57,120 nt of DNA, from positions 1 through 57,120 of the forward strand of contig JAUXWS010000075.1 in the NCBI GenBank assembly GCA_030685015.1, read 5' to 3'. Shown here in pieces: positions 16,072 to 24,813 of the stretch; within the stretch, counting starts at the first letter, position 1, and every line of letters begins with the position of its first letter. The position numbers were made by a program, and so were the translations under genes. This DNA is from a bacterium (GTDB lineage: Bacteria > CAIWAD01). The notes under the pieces were generated by a model. The model did not search any database, had not been told where the DNA came from, and was given only the letters and a program-made list of their open reading frames with translations.

Positions 16072-19000
16072 ATGAAGGGTATGAGATTCCTGCTCCCCGC
16101 CGCCCTGGCACTGGCCTCCCTCTGGTGGGCCTGTGACAGCCGGACGGTGACCCAGGGCACGGGCGGGGACGGCAGCGGCCGCGCCATCGCCAGTGTCGAG
16201 GTCAGCGTCCAGCAGGGCGAGCTGTTCTACTCGCAGTCCACGCGCACGGCCCTGCGCGACACGGTGCGCGTGCTGGTGCTGGACGCCCAGCGCTCGGCCA
16301 TCGCCGGCGTGACCGTCAGCTGCCAGGTGCAATCCAGTTTCGGCGGCGCGCTGGTGGCGCTGACCAACCACACCACGGACGCAACGGGCGAGGCCCGCTA
16401 CGCCTTCCGCGTCCTTTCCAGCGACGCCGCCTTCTCCGGCGACCAGACCGTCACCTTCGTCGCCACCGCCGGCAGCCGCACGGGCTCGGCCCGCCTCTAT
16501 CTCCACGAGCAGAGCGACATCCAGCTGGCCTTCCTCAATCCGGAGAACGGCTCCACCATCTACCGGATGGAGGACGCGGCGGAGACCCTGCCCGTGCAGG
16601 TCTACGCCTACCGCGACGTGACGGTGGGCGACGACACCCAGCGCATCGGCGTGCAGGGCGTGCTGCTCAACTTCTCGGTGGCGGCCATCGGCCCGGGCAT
16701 TCCCGGCGTCATTTCCGCCCAGGGCCTCACCGGCGCGGGCGGCGTGACCACCAACGTCTACTACGCCAACAGCTCCAACCAGCCACGGGACACGGTGCGC
16801 GTCGCCTTCACGGCCTCCATCGCCGGCAGCCCGGCCCTCAACACGCAGAGCACGGTCAACCTGCTCAACAACTTCGGCTACCGCCTGGAGCGCATCCTGC
16901 CCCAGAACCCGCAGCTGCGCGGCGACATCCTCTGCGCCGACTCGACCCGCTTCGTCTACCAGTACAAGGACCACAGCGGCAGCCCGGTCTCCGGCCAGCG
17001 TTTCAACATCGTGCCCAGCCTCGGCGAGCTGACCAGCTCCACCATGTATTCCATGGTCACGGACGAGGCCGGCATCCTGCAGTTCTCCTGGCGTTCCTGC
17101 GACCAGGAGGGCGGGCAGCTCGTCCTCGCCCTCAACCACACCAGCGGCCGCACTTACAGCTACTTGTTCTCCGTGCAGGACGCCCGTCCCGTCGACCTCT
17201 CCATCATCACGCCGGCCTCGGGCGGCGAGCTGGAGATCGACAGCGAGTGCCTGGACGAGAACGCCACCACGGTGCGGGCCCGTCTGCGCTACAATGACAC
17301 CTTCTCGCCCATCGTGGGCCGCACCATCGTCTTCTCGGCCGACTACGGGCAGATCGGCGGCAGCGCCACCACCGACGGCAGCGGCGTGGCCAGCGTCACC
17401 TGGCACAACTGCAACGAGAACAACGCCGGCCAGACCCTGACGCTGTCGGCCAACTTCATGGGCGGCAGCCCCACGCCCCTGTTGCAGGCCGTGGGCACCT
17501 ACTCCATGGACCTGCCCCTGGGCACGCCCCATCATATCACCCTTAGCGTGGCCAATCCCGTGCTACCGGATCCCCAATCGGGGGCCCTGCAGTCGCCGGT
17601 GACGGCCACGGTCTTCAACAGCCAGAACCAGCGTCTGGGGGCTGGCATGGCCATCGGTTTCCGCACCAACGGCATCGGCCAGATCACGACCAGCGCCTTC
17701 ACCAATGACACGGGCCAAGCCAGCGCCCTCTTCTCCATGAACAACCAGACGGGCATCAGCATGCTGCGCGCCTACTACGTGCGGCCCAACACCACGCCGG
17801 CCGAAACCCTCTGGAGCACGCCCAACACCATCACCGTGCAATCCGGCTTGCCGGCCAACGTCACCCTCTCCACCGCCACGCCGCGCATCCAGATCCTGGG
17901 CTTCGGCGCGGCCAGCGTGGCCTTGGTCACGGCCCGGGTGGTGGACGCCAGCGGCGCCACCATCACCATGGACTTGCCCGTCCACTTCACCATCCAGGCA
18001 GCGCCCCAGGGGGTCTATCTCAGCCGGCCGGGCACGGAGGAGCAGTTCTTCGCGGGGGACACCCTGGACGTCACCACCCAGAACGGCCAGGCCCAGATGA
18101 CGATCAACGCCGGGCGGCGCCCGGGCATCGTCCAGATCGCCGCCGTGGTGGAGGCCACCTCCTATGACGTGGTGTCCACCGCCTCGCTGGTCACCATCGT
18201 GGCCGGCCCGCCCGTCTACGGCACGCTGGACTTCGATCCCACCGGCGTCCAGGTGGGGGCCTCCATCTGGCGCGTGCGCTGGTCGGCCCACTTTTGGGAC
18301 CGCTATTCCAACGACGTGGAGGACTCCACCGCCGTCTACTTCTTCCTGGAACCAGCCAACATCGCCTCCATGGACGGCTTCGGCCTCACCGGCTTCGACG
18401 CCGACGACGGCGAGCACCTGCACGGCATCGCCGAGGACTGGATGACCTATCACTGCTCCAGCATCGGCGACACCATTGACGCGGCCTGGGCCTGCAGCGC
18501 CGGAGAAATCCTGGAGTACAACAACCCCTTCGACCCCAATGAGGTGACGGGCAGCCATCCGGGCGAGGTCTGCGTCACGCGCAACCCGGCCAATCCCATG
18601 TTCCAGCTGCCCTTCCAGGCCGGCGATCGGGATGACAACCTGGTCATCACCGGCACAAGGACCCAGATTCCCTACAGCATGTTGCCATGCAACCCCCCAA
18701 CCCCCGTTCCCTATCCACCGAATGAGTGTTTCATGATAACGGCTCGGCTGGTGGACGGCTATGGCTGCGCGGTCCGGAATCAGCTGATCCAGTTCTGGGC
18801 CGACTTTGGTGGTGTCATCACCGTGCGGCCGCAATGGAGGCCACCGGCGGAGTGGGGATACGGACTTGATGTGGGCCTGACGGATGCCAACGGTGTGGTG
18901 GTGGCGGACATCTGTTGTGATCCCCGCGTTCTGCAGAACTTGGGGGCGCCCTGCGCCACAAACCCGAACTGCTGGAGCTTCGGCAGTTACACGCTGAACT

Positions 19001-19077
19001 ATGGCTGTTACCGGTTGCCTGATGGCATTCCTTCCTCCAATGACATCAGCGTCACGTTGTCCCGGCCTTGTCAATAG
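16072..19077 (+). CDS. Large Ig-like (Big-1 type) surface protein, putative lipoprotein
   Basis: 1001 residues. The hydrophobic N-terminus (LLPAALALASLWWACDS) looks like a signal with a weak lipobox ending in Cys. The body is a series of beta-sandwich repeats of the invasin/Big-1 kind, each with a G.A...T...G...GQA/GVA-type motif (TDATGEARYAF, TDEAGILQFSW, TDGSGVASVTW, TNDTGQASALF), roughly every 100-130 residues. The last ~250 residues are cysteine-rich. GGAGG precedes the ATG. Its place between pilQ and pilB in the pilus operon is unusual and suggests a pilus-associated adhesin or secretin partner; that role is inference. Confidence 0.6.
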   Translation: MKGMRFLLPAALALASLWWACDSRTVTQGTGGDGSGRAIASVEVSVQQGELFYSQSTRTALRDTVRVLVLDAQRSAIAGVTVSCQVQSSFGGALVALTNHTTDATGEARYAFRVLSSDAAFSGDQTVTFVATAGSRTGSARLYLHEQSDIQLAFLNPENGSTIYRMEDAAETLPVQVYAYRDVTVGDDTQRIGVQGVLLNFSVAAIGPGIPGVISAQGLTGAGGVTTNVYYANSSNQPRDTVRVAFTASIAGSPALNTQSTVNLLNNFGYRLERILPQNPQLRGDILCADSTRFVYQYKDHSGSPVSGQRFNIVPSLGELTSSTMYSMVTDEAGILQFSWRSCDQEGGQLVLALNHTSGRTYSYLFSVQDARPVDLSIITPASGGELEIDSECLDENATTVRARLRYNDTFSPIVGRTIVFSADYGQIGGSATTDGSGVASVTWHNCNENNAGQTLTLSANFMGGSPTPLLQAVGTYSMDLPLGTPHHITLSVANPVLPDPQSGALQSPVTATVFNSQNQRLGAGMAIGFRTNGIGQITTSAFTNDTGQASALFSMNNQTGISMLRAYYVRPNTTPAETLWSTPNTITVQSGLPANVTLSTATPRIQILGFGAASVALVTARVVDASGATITMDLPVHFTIQAAPQGVYLSRPGTEEQFFAGDTLDVTTQNGQAQMTINAGRRPGIVQIAAVVEATSYDVVSTASLVTIVAGPPVYGTLDFDPTGVQVGASIWRVRWSAHFWDRYSNDVEDSTAVYFFLEPANIASMDGFGLTGFDADDGEHLHGIAEDWMTYHCSSIGDTIDAAWACSAGEILEYNNPFDPNEVTGSHPGEVCVTRNPANPMFQLPFQAGDRDDNLVITGTRTQIPYSMLPCNPPTPVPYPPNECFMITARLVDGYGCAVRNQLIQFWADFGGVITVRPQWRPPAEWGYGLDVGLTDANGVVVADICCDPRVLQNLGAPCATNPNCWSFGSYTLNYGCYRLPDGIPSSNDISVTLSRPCQ

Positions 19078-19086
19078 ACTTGTGAT

Positions 19087-19124
19087 GCCCGCGCCGCGCG
19101 GCGCCAAGCAGGCGCGGCGCGGGC
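19087..19124 (+). terminator. Strong GC hairpin between the Ig-like gene and pilB
   Basis: A perfect 13-bp stem (GCCCGCGCCGCGC at 19087-19099 with its complement at 19112-19124) with a 12-base loop. It lacks a T-run, so it may act as a partial terminator, a mRNA 3' stabiliser or a processing site rather than a full intrinsic terminator. Confidence 0.55.
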
Positions 19125-19169
19125 CACCCACCACATCCACGACCGCTCAGGGGAATTTGGAAGAAGAGC

Positions 19170-20870
19170 ATGTTTGAGAAGATCGGCGAGATTCTGGTCC
19201 GCAAGGGCTTCATCAATCAGGAACAAGTCAGGCAGGCGATCAGCCAGAACTACATGGGCAAAAAGCTGGGCCAGGTCATGTTGGACCTCAACATGATCAC
19301 CGAGGACCAGCTGGTCGAGGGCCTGGCCGAGCAATTGGGCGTGGATTTCGTCAGCAGCGAGCGCATCCTGCTGGCCGACGACGACGCCCTCACCAAGGTT
19401 GGCGAGGACTTCGCCAAGGCCAACCGCATCGTCCCCATCGTCATCGAGCACGGCGTGCTGGTGGTGGCCATGGCCGACACCGACGACCTCTCCGTGCTGG
19501 ACGGCCTCAAGCGCTCCGTCTCCATGCCCATCCAGGCACGGCTGGGCGGCGAGCGCACCATCGACGAGGCGGTGGATCGGCTCTACACCAAGATCCGCCG
19601 CTCCACCGAGATCCACGACACCATCGCCAAGATGGAGTTCGTGGCCGACCCCGATGCCGACGACAAGGACCTGGGCATCGAGGTGGAGAAGGAGGTGGCG
19701 GACAGCCCGGTGGTGCGCATCGTCAACCAGATGTTCACCCAGGCCATCCAGGAGCGCGCCACCGACATCCACGTGGAGCCGCAGGAGAACCACCTGCGCA
19801 TCCGCTACCGCATCGACGGCATCCTGATGGAGGCGATGAGCATCCCCATCAGCAGCCACGCCGGCATCGTCAGCCGCATCAAGATCATCTCCAAGCTCAA
19901 CATCGCCGAGCGTCGCCTCACCCAGGACGGCCGCCTCTCCATCAAGACCCAGGACCGCCTGGTGGACGTGCGCGTCAGCGTGCTGCCCACCGTCTTCGGG
20001 GAGAAGGTGGTGCTGCGCCTGCTGGACAAGTCGGGTTTCATGTTCAGCCTGCGCAACCTGGGCTTCAATGACGACGACCACGCCAAGTTCAACCACTGGA
20101 TCACCCAGCCCTACGGCATGGTGATCATCTCCGGCCCCACCGGCTCGGGCAAGTCCACCACCCTTTACGCCGCCTTGAGCGAGGTGCGCTCCATCACGAG
20201 CAACATCACGACGGTGGAAGACCCGGTGGAGTACCAAGTGGAAGGGATCAGCCAGGTGCAGGTGCGGGAGAAGATCGGCCTCACCTTCGCCGCCGCCCTG
20301 CGCTCCATCCTGCGCCAGGACCCGGACACCCTGCTCATCGGCGAAATCCGCGACCACGAGACGGCGGACATCGCCATCAAGTTCGCCCTGACCGGCCACC
20401 TGGTCTTCTCGACCCTGCACGCCAACGACGCCCCCTCCACCATCACGCGCTACATCGACCTGGGGGTGCCGCCCTTCCTGGTGGGCAGCTGCCTCAACCT
20501 GGTGATGGCCCAGCGCCTCGTGCGCAAGATCTGCGTCCACTGCAAGGAGGAGCGGGTCTCCACCCCGGAGGACTGGCTGGCCATCCACGAGAATCCGGAC
20601 AAGTACACGGGCAAGCCGGTCTTCACCGGCAAGGGCTGCCCCCATTGCCGCAACTCCGGCTACCGCGGCCGGACGGGCATCTTCGAGATTCTCGAGGTGC
20701 GCCAGGACGTGCGCAAGCTGATCTACGACGGCGCCAGCCAGGAGCAGATCCGCGAGATGGCCATCAACCAGCATGGGATGGTGTCATTGCGCAACGCCGG
20801 CCTGCGCCGGGCGATGGAAGGCATCACGACCTTGTCGGAAGTCAAGCGCGCCACGGTGGAAGATTTCTAG
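19170..20870 (+). CDS. pilB: Pilus extension ATPase PilB
   Basis: Hexameric GspE/PilB-family ATPase that drives pilin polymerisation. 566 residues: N-terminal MshEN/T2SSE-N domain (residues ~1-150), then the RecA-like core with Walker A GPTGSGKSTT (around residue 325), Asp box TTVEDPVEY, Walker B (DTLLIGEIRD) and His box (HLVFSTLHANDAPSTI). The tetracysteine zinc motif typical of PilB/GspE, absent from PilT, is visible as CVHC...CPHC. GGAA-rich ribosome site before ATG 19170. It is separated from the upstream Ig-like gene by a strong hairpin and from pilC by a repeat-filled gap. Confidence 0.95.
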   Translation: MFEKIGEILVRKGFINQEQVRQAISQNYMGKKLGQVMLDLNMITEDQLVEGLAEQLGVDFVSSERILLADDDALTKVGEDFAKANRIVPIVIEHGVLVVAMADTDDLSVLDGLKRSVSMPIQARLGGERTIDEAVDRLYTKIRRSTEIHDTIAKMEFVADPDADDKDLGIEVEKEVADSPVVRIVNQMFTQAIQERATDIHVEPQENHLRIRYRIDGILMEAMSIPISSHAGIVSRIKIISKLNIAERRLTQDGRLSIKTQDRLVDVRVSVLPTVFGEKVVLRLLDKSGFMFSLRNLGFNDDDHAKFNHWITQPYGMVIISGPTGSGKSTTLYAALSEVRSITSNITTVEDPVEYQVEGISQVQVREKIGLTFAAALRSILRQDPDTLLIGEIRDHETADIAIKFALTGHLVFSTLHANDAPSTITRYIDLGVPPFLVGSCLNLVMAQRLVRKICVHCKEERVSTPEDWLAIHENPDKYTGKPVFTGKGCPHCRNSGYRGRTGIFEILEVRQDVRKLIYDGASQEQIREMAINQHGMVSLRNAGLRRAMEGITTLSEVKRATVEDF

Positions 20871-20904
20871 CTGAAGGTCAGGCGTCCCGCTTCCCATCGT
20901 CACC

Positions 20905-21083
20905 GGGATCGCTATCGCTATCGGGATCGCTATCGGGATCGCTATCGGGACCATCTTCCTGTCACGATCCCCGAGGACTCGGAATCGAGAAGGAACCACC
21001 AACCCGTGCGACAGGAACGCCCTCGGTCGGACCTTGGATTCACCATCCGATTCCGATCCCGATCGCGATCCCGATCCCGAGGG
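20905..21083. repeat. Hexanucleotide repeat pair in the pilB-pilC gap
   Basis: Arm a (20905-20950) consists of GGGATC/GCTATC units; arm b (about 21043-21083) consists of CGATCC/CGATCG units in the opposite sense, with ~90 unrelated bases between. The arms could pair over much of their length. They fill most of the 257-base gap between pilB and pilC, which contains no gene. Confidence 0.85.
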
Positions 21084-21127
21084 AAGGCGGACTGCCGCGT
21101 CAACACGATCAGGCGTAGGAACAGCCC

Positions 21128-22375
21128 ATGCCCAAATTCAACTATGTGATCCGCAACGCCGCCGGCCACCGCGTGGAGGCGACGATCACGGCCAACACCT
21201 TCGACGCCGCCCTGGAGATGGTGAAGAACCAGGGCACCCTCATCTCGCTGAAGGAGGCCAAGGGCGATCAGGTGCAGCGCCTGACGGTGCTGGACAAGAT
21301 CAACATGGCCCTCGAAACGGTGAAGAACCATGTGCCCTTGAAGACCATGGTCTTCTTCACGCGGCAGTTGTCGACCATGTTCTCCGCCGGCCTGACGCTG
21401 GAGAAGGCCATCGGCAACCTGGCGCGGGAGGAGCGCAACAAGAAGTTCAAGCGGACCCTGATGGGCGTCCACGCCGAGATCAAGAAGGGTCTGCAGCTCT
21501 CCGACGCCATGGCCCACTATCCCTATCACTTCAGCAACCTCTACATCGCGTTGGTGAAGGCGGGCGAGGTCTCGGGCTCCCTGCACACGGTGCTGACGGA
21601 CATGGCCGACTACCTGGAGACAGTGGAGGACACGCGCCAGGAAGTGAAGGGCGCCATGTACTACCCCATCTTCATGATCCTCTTCCTCTTCTTTGTCGTG
21701 TTCATCCTGCTGTGGAAGATCATTCCGCAGTTCACGGACATCTACACCCAGCTGGGCGCCACCCTGCCGGCCCCCACCCGCGCCATGGTGACCCTTTCCG
21801 AGTTGATCGCCGAGAACTTCTTCATCTCGGTCTTCATCCTGGTCTTCTCCGTCTTCTGGCTGTGGGTGCTGACCTTGACCGACCGCGGCGAGCTGGTGCT
21901 GGACCAGCTGCTGCTCAAGATGCCCGTCTTCGGCGGCCTCATCCACGACAGTGTGATGAACAAGTACGCCAAGACCCTGGGCATCCTCTTCGGCAGCGGC
22001 GTCACCGTCACCGAAGCCCTCAAGCTGGTGCAGAGCGTGGTGGGCAACTCGGTCATCTCCCGCGGCGTGGGCGACCTGCAGGAAATGCTGAAGGAGGGTT
22101 ACTCCCTCTCCAACGCCATGATCAAGACCGGCATCTTTCCGCCCACCCTGGTGCAGCTGACCCAGACGGGCGAGGAGACCGGCGAGCTGGACACCCTGCT
22201 CAAGAAGGCGGCGGAGTTCTACCAGAAACAGGTGGAATCGGTCATCGCCCGCCTCACCAGCCTGATCGAGCCGATGATGATCATCGGCATCGGCGTGGTG
22301 ATCGCCACCATCGTGGTGGTCATCTACCTGCCGGTCTTCGAGTTCGGCCAGGCTGTGCAGCAGCTGGGCTACTAA
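21128..22375 (+). CDS. pilC: Pilus platform protein PilC
   Basis: Inner-membrane platform protein of the GspF/PilC family, turned by PilB/PilT to add or remove pilins. 415 residues with the usual duplicated cytoplasmic domains: block 1 (FFTRQLSTMFSAGLTLEKAI ... KGLQLSDAMAHYP), a transmembrane hairpin (YYPIFMILFLFFVVFILLW, FFISVFILVFSVFWLWVL), block 2 (YAKTLGILFGSGVTVTEALK ... LSNAMIKTGIFPPTLVQL) and a C-terminal membrane segment (EPMMIIGIGVVIATIVVVIYLPVF). ATG 21128 follows AGGAACAGCCC. A strong intrinsic terminator follows it. Confidence 0.95.
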   Translation: MPKFNYVIRNAAGHRVEATITANTFDAALEMVKNQGTLISLKEAKGDQVQRLTVLDKINMALETVKNHVPLKTMVFFTRQLSTMFSAGLTLEKAIGNLAREERNKKFKRTLMGVHAEIKKGLQLSDAMAHYPYHFSNLYIALVKAGEVSGSLHTVLTDMADYLETVEDTRQEVKGAMYYPIFMILFLFFVVFILLWKIIPQFTDIYTQLGATLPAPTRAMVTLSELIAENFFISVFILVFSVFWLWVLTLTDRGELVLDQLLLKMPVFGGLIHDSVMNKYAKTLGILFGSGVTVTEALKLVQSVVGNSVISRGVGDLQEMLKEGYSLSNAMIKTGIFPPTLVQLTQTGEETGELDTLLKKAAEFYQKQVESVIARLTSLIEPMMIIGIGVVIATIVVVIYLPVFEFGQAVQQLGY

Positions 22376-22398
22376 GGCGTTCGCATGGGATCTGCCGG

Positions 22399-22430
22399 GG
22401 GCCGGGGCGCGCAAGCCCCGGCCCTTTTTC
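22399..22430 (+). terminator. Intrinsic terminator after pilC
   Basis: A 10-bp GC stem (GGGCCGGGGC at 22399-22408 with its complement at 22415-22424), loop GCGCAA, then TTTTT. A textbook rho-independent terminator; it implies pilD at 22496 is expressed separately or by read-through. Confidence 0.88.
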
Positions 22431-22495
22431 TTGCGCCGGTGCCGGGCTGCTGGATGCTTGACACCGGGCGCCGACACCGGAGCACGCGCACGGAC

Positions 22496-23296
22496 ATGAA
22501 CCTCATCATCGCCTGGACACCGGGGTGGCTGGCCCTCCTGCTGGGATTGGCCCTGGGCAGCCTCAACAACGTGCTCATCCATCGTCTGCCGGAAGGCCGG
22601 TCGATCTGGCGTCCACCCTCCTCCTGCCCTTCCTGCGCCAGACGGATCCGTCCCTGGGAGAACCTGCCCCTGCTCAGCTGGCTGCTCCTGCGCGGCCGCT
22701 GCGCGGGCTGCGGCTGGCGCATCCCCTGGCGCTATCCGCTGGTGGAGGCGGGCACGGCGGCGGTGGCGCTGAGCGGAGCGGCCGTCCTGCCGCTGGGGTG
22801 GGCCTGGCTGGCCTGGCTGCCGGCCTCCTCCCTGCTGGTGGCCTTGGCCGTGATTGATCTGCGCACCCTGCGCCTGCCCAACCCCCTCACCGCCGCCCTG
22901 GCCGTCTGCGGCCTGCTGGGCATGGCGCTGCGGCTGGGCGGCCTGGCCGGTCCGGCGAGCGGGCTGCCGGGGATCCTCGACGCCCTGCTGGGTTCCCTCG
23001 CGGGCGGGGGCGTGCTCTGGATCTTCGCCTGGATCGGCTGGTGGCTCTTCAAGCGGGAAAGCATGGGGGCCGGCGACATCAAGCTGATGGCCGCCATGGG
23101 CCTCCTCCTGGGCTGGCAGAACGCCCTGCTCGCCATCTTCCTCGCCGCGCTGGGCGGCTCGCTGGCCGGGCTGGCCCTGCGCCGCTCGCGCCACCAGGAA
23201 ATGCCCTTCGGCCCCTGGCTGGCGCTGGGCAGCTGGGTCGCCTTCCTGTGGGGGGAGCGCCTGGTCGCCCTCTACCTGGCCTGGGTGCTGGGCTGA
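22496..23296 (+). CDS. pilD: Prepilin peptidase PilD
   Basis: Inner-membrane aspartic peptidase that cleaves prepilin leaders and N-methylates the new N-terminus. 266 residues. The N-terminal membrane helix ends in the typical SLNNVLIHRLP motif, followed by the four-cysteine zinc loop (CPSC...CAGC). The catalytic aspartates are in VIDLRTLRLPN and the GxGD motif GAGDIKLMAAMG. ATG 22496 was chosen over an ATG 111 bases upstream that lies within the pilC terminator. Substrates in this window should include the pilin and the small and large pilin-like proteins upstream. Confidence 0.92.
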   Translation: MNLIIAWTPGWLALLLGLALGSLNNVLIHRLPEGRSIWRPPSSCPSCARRIRPWENLPLLSWLLLRGRCAGCGWRIPWRYPLVEAGTAAVALSGAAVLPLGWAWLAWLPASSLLVALAVIDLRTLRLPNPLTAALAVCGLLGMALRLGGLAGPASGLPGILDALLGSLAGGGVLWIFAWIGWWLFKRESMGAGDIKLMAAMGLLLGWQNALLAIFLAALGGSLAGLALRRSRHQEMPFGPWLALGSWVAFLWGERLVALYLAWVLG

Positions 23297-23309
23297 ACGC
23301 CGCCTGCCC

Positions 23310-23338
23310 TTGTGGCGTGGCAAGCCCCCCCCTACATT
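23310..23338 (+). promoter_or_regulatory. Housekeeping-type promoter before the SH3-like gene
   Basis: TTGTGG (23310-23315), 17 bases, TACATT (23333-23338), about 25 bases before the ATG at 23364. The -10 resembles the TACCTT boxes placed ahead of both tRNA genes in this window. Confidence 0.45.
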
Positions 23339-23363
23339 GAGCGCAACAAGCGAGGCGACAACC

Positions 23364-23969
23364 ATGTCCATCCTGCTCAGCCCCGGGCGATTGGCCCTAC
23401 TGCTCCTGCTGCTGGCCGCGATCGGCGCGGCGGTCCCGCCGCTGCCGGACCACCGGCCGGTGGGCTCGCCCCGTCCCCTCGAGGCGGGGGACCACTTCAC
23501 CCTGCTGGCCACCCGCCTCTTCCTGTCGCCCTCCCTGGCGGATTCCTTCGTCATGGTGGGCCAGGATCTGCCCGCCACCCTCTTGGATGCGCGCGGCAAC
23601 TTCTATCAACTGCGCCTGGAGGAGAGAGTCGCGGGCCTGCCCGGTCCAAGCGCCTGGGTCTACCGCAGCGAGCTGGAGCTACGCGACCTGGCCGGCCTGC
23701 CCAGCGCCGCCGCGCCGCGCCCCAAGATCCTGGCGACTCCCCTGGCGGCCCGTCCACTGGCCAAGGGGGATACCCTCACCCTGCAGGCGCCCCTGCTCTT
23801 CCAGGGTCCGGACCTCCTGGGCGAGCATGAGCTGTACCCGGGGCGGCAACTGCTGACCGTGCTGGCCGCCGAGAACAGCCAGGGCTTCGTCCAGGTGCGG
23901 ACCGCCGACGGCCGGGGCGGCTGGCTGCACCGGGCGGAACTGGCCGAGGAGCGCCGCCGGCCGCGATGA
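23364..23969 (+). CDS. Secreted or anchored protein of unknown function, SH3-like pattern
   Basis: 201 residues. An N-terminal signal/anchor (LSPGRLALLLLLLAAIGAAVPPLP) is followed by about 160 residues of beta-rich sequence containing two similar halves (FYQLRLEERVAGLPGPSAWVYRSEL and GFVQVRTADGRGGWLHRAEL), a pattern like bacterial SH3 domains that end in W-hydrophobic-x-R. I do not recognise a named family. The ATG at 23364 fits the promoter at 23310. Its stop overlaps the tadA start (ATGA), so the two are likely co-translated, though no functional link to tRNA editing is apparent. Confidence 0.6.
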   Translation: MSILLSPGRLALLLLLLAAIGAAVPPLPDHRPVGSPRPLEAGDHFTLLATRLFLSPSLADSFVMVGQDLPATLLDARGNFYQLRLEERVAGLPGPSAWVYRSELELRDLAGLPSAAAPRPKILATPLAARPLAKGDTLTLQAPLLFQGPDLLGEHELYPGRQLLTVLAAENSQGFVQVRTADGRGGWLHRAELAEERRRPR

Positions 23970-24466
23970 ATCCCCACGAGCTCTTCATGGACCTGGCCCT
24001 GCGCGAGGCACGCAAGGCCGCTGAAGCCGGCGAGGTGCCGGTGGGCGCCGTGGTGGTGCGGGAGGGGCATGTCATCGGCCGCGGCCACAACCAGACCGAG
24101 GGCCTGCAGGATCCCACCGCCCACGCCGAGATCCTGGCCATCACCGCGGCGGCCAACGCCATCGGTTCCTGGCGCCTGGAGGCCTGCACCCTCTATGTCA
24201 CACTGGAGCCTTGCACCATGTGCGGCGGGGCCATCGTCCTGGCGCGCCTGCCGCTGCTGGTCTTCGGTGCCTGGGACCCCAAGGCGGGCGCCTGCGGCAG
24301 CGTGCTGGACGTGGTGCGCCGGCCCGAGTTGAACCATCGCGTCGAGCTGGTGGGCGGCGTGCGCGAGGCGGAGTGCGGCGCCCTGCTCAGGGATTTCTTC
24401 CGCGAGCTGAGAAGCAGGGGGCGGGCGGGACGGGGGGACTTCCCTGCGACCGACGTGAATGCATGA
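23966..24466 (+). CDS. tadA: tRNA-specific adenosine deaminase TadA
   Basis: Deaminates A34 to inosine in tRNA-Arg(ACG), and occasionally other tRNAs, for wobble decoding. 166 residues with the cytidine-deaminase fold zinc and proton-shuttle motifs: AHAEILAI (His ligand and catalytic Glu) and [11 protein letters not shown] (two Cys ligands). The [10 protein letters not shown] and [12 protein letters not shown] segments are also family-typical. ATG 23966 overlaps the upstream stop. Normal length; the C-terminal ~15 residues are Gly/Arg-rich. Confidence 0.93.
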   Translation: MNPHELFMDLALREARKAAEAGEVPVGAVVVREGHVIGRGHNQTEGLQDPTAHAEILAITAAANAIGSWRLEACTLYVTLEPCTMCGGAIVLARLPLLVFGAWDPKAGACGSVLDVVRRPELNHRVELVGGVREAECGALLRDFFRELRSRGRAGRGDFPATDVNA

Positions 24467-24563
24467 CTGTTCGCCACAGTCGCACGGACCCTTCTTTCCA
24501 TCAAGTCAACGGGCGGCTCCGCATCACAGGCGCCACGCCGCTACCTGCAACCAGGAGATTCCC

Positions 24564-24762
24564 ATGATCATCACCACCACCCCCACCATCGAGGGCCGGC
24601 CCATCGCCCGCTACCTGGGCGTCATCGCCGGCGAGGCGATCGTGGGCGCCAACCTCGGGTGCCGAGGCGGTGGTGGGCGTCGACCTGGACTACGAGGTGG
24701 TGGGCGCCAACGGCAGCATGCTGATGGTGAGCGTGAGCGGCACAGCGGTGTCGTTTGGCTGA
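24564..24762 (+). pseudogene. YbjQ/UPF0145-family remnant with internal deletion and frameshift
   Basis: The first ~31 codons match the start of YbjQ-type proteins ([20 protein letters not shown], then [11 protein letters not shown]) behind a good AGGAG site. In another frame the sequence resumes at [20 protein letters not shown] and finishes normally ([10 protein letters not shown], stop at 24760-24762). The usual middle of ~40 residues is missing and the two halves are out of frame at about 24655-24662. The bases on either side of the junction are similar to each other (GCGAGGCGATCGTGGGCG and GCCGAGGCGGTGGTGGGCG), which fits deletion by recombination between imperfect repeats. The gene is dead as a full-length product. 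Confidence 0.8.
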
Positions 24763-24813
24763 TGGAGCTGGGTCGGCCAGAACCGATTGACATGATGTCC
24801 GCAACAGGTGCCA

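Noticed and set aside
1410-21083. CRISPR arrays in the repeat-rich gaps
   Set aside because: The units are 6 bp and contiguous with no spacers, and no cas genes are present.
20942-23599. Open frame of 885 codons on the minus strand
   Set aside because: It is antisense to pilC and pilD, with low-complexity composition, and is a shadow of those genes.
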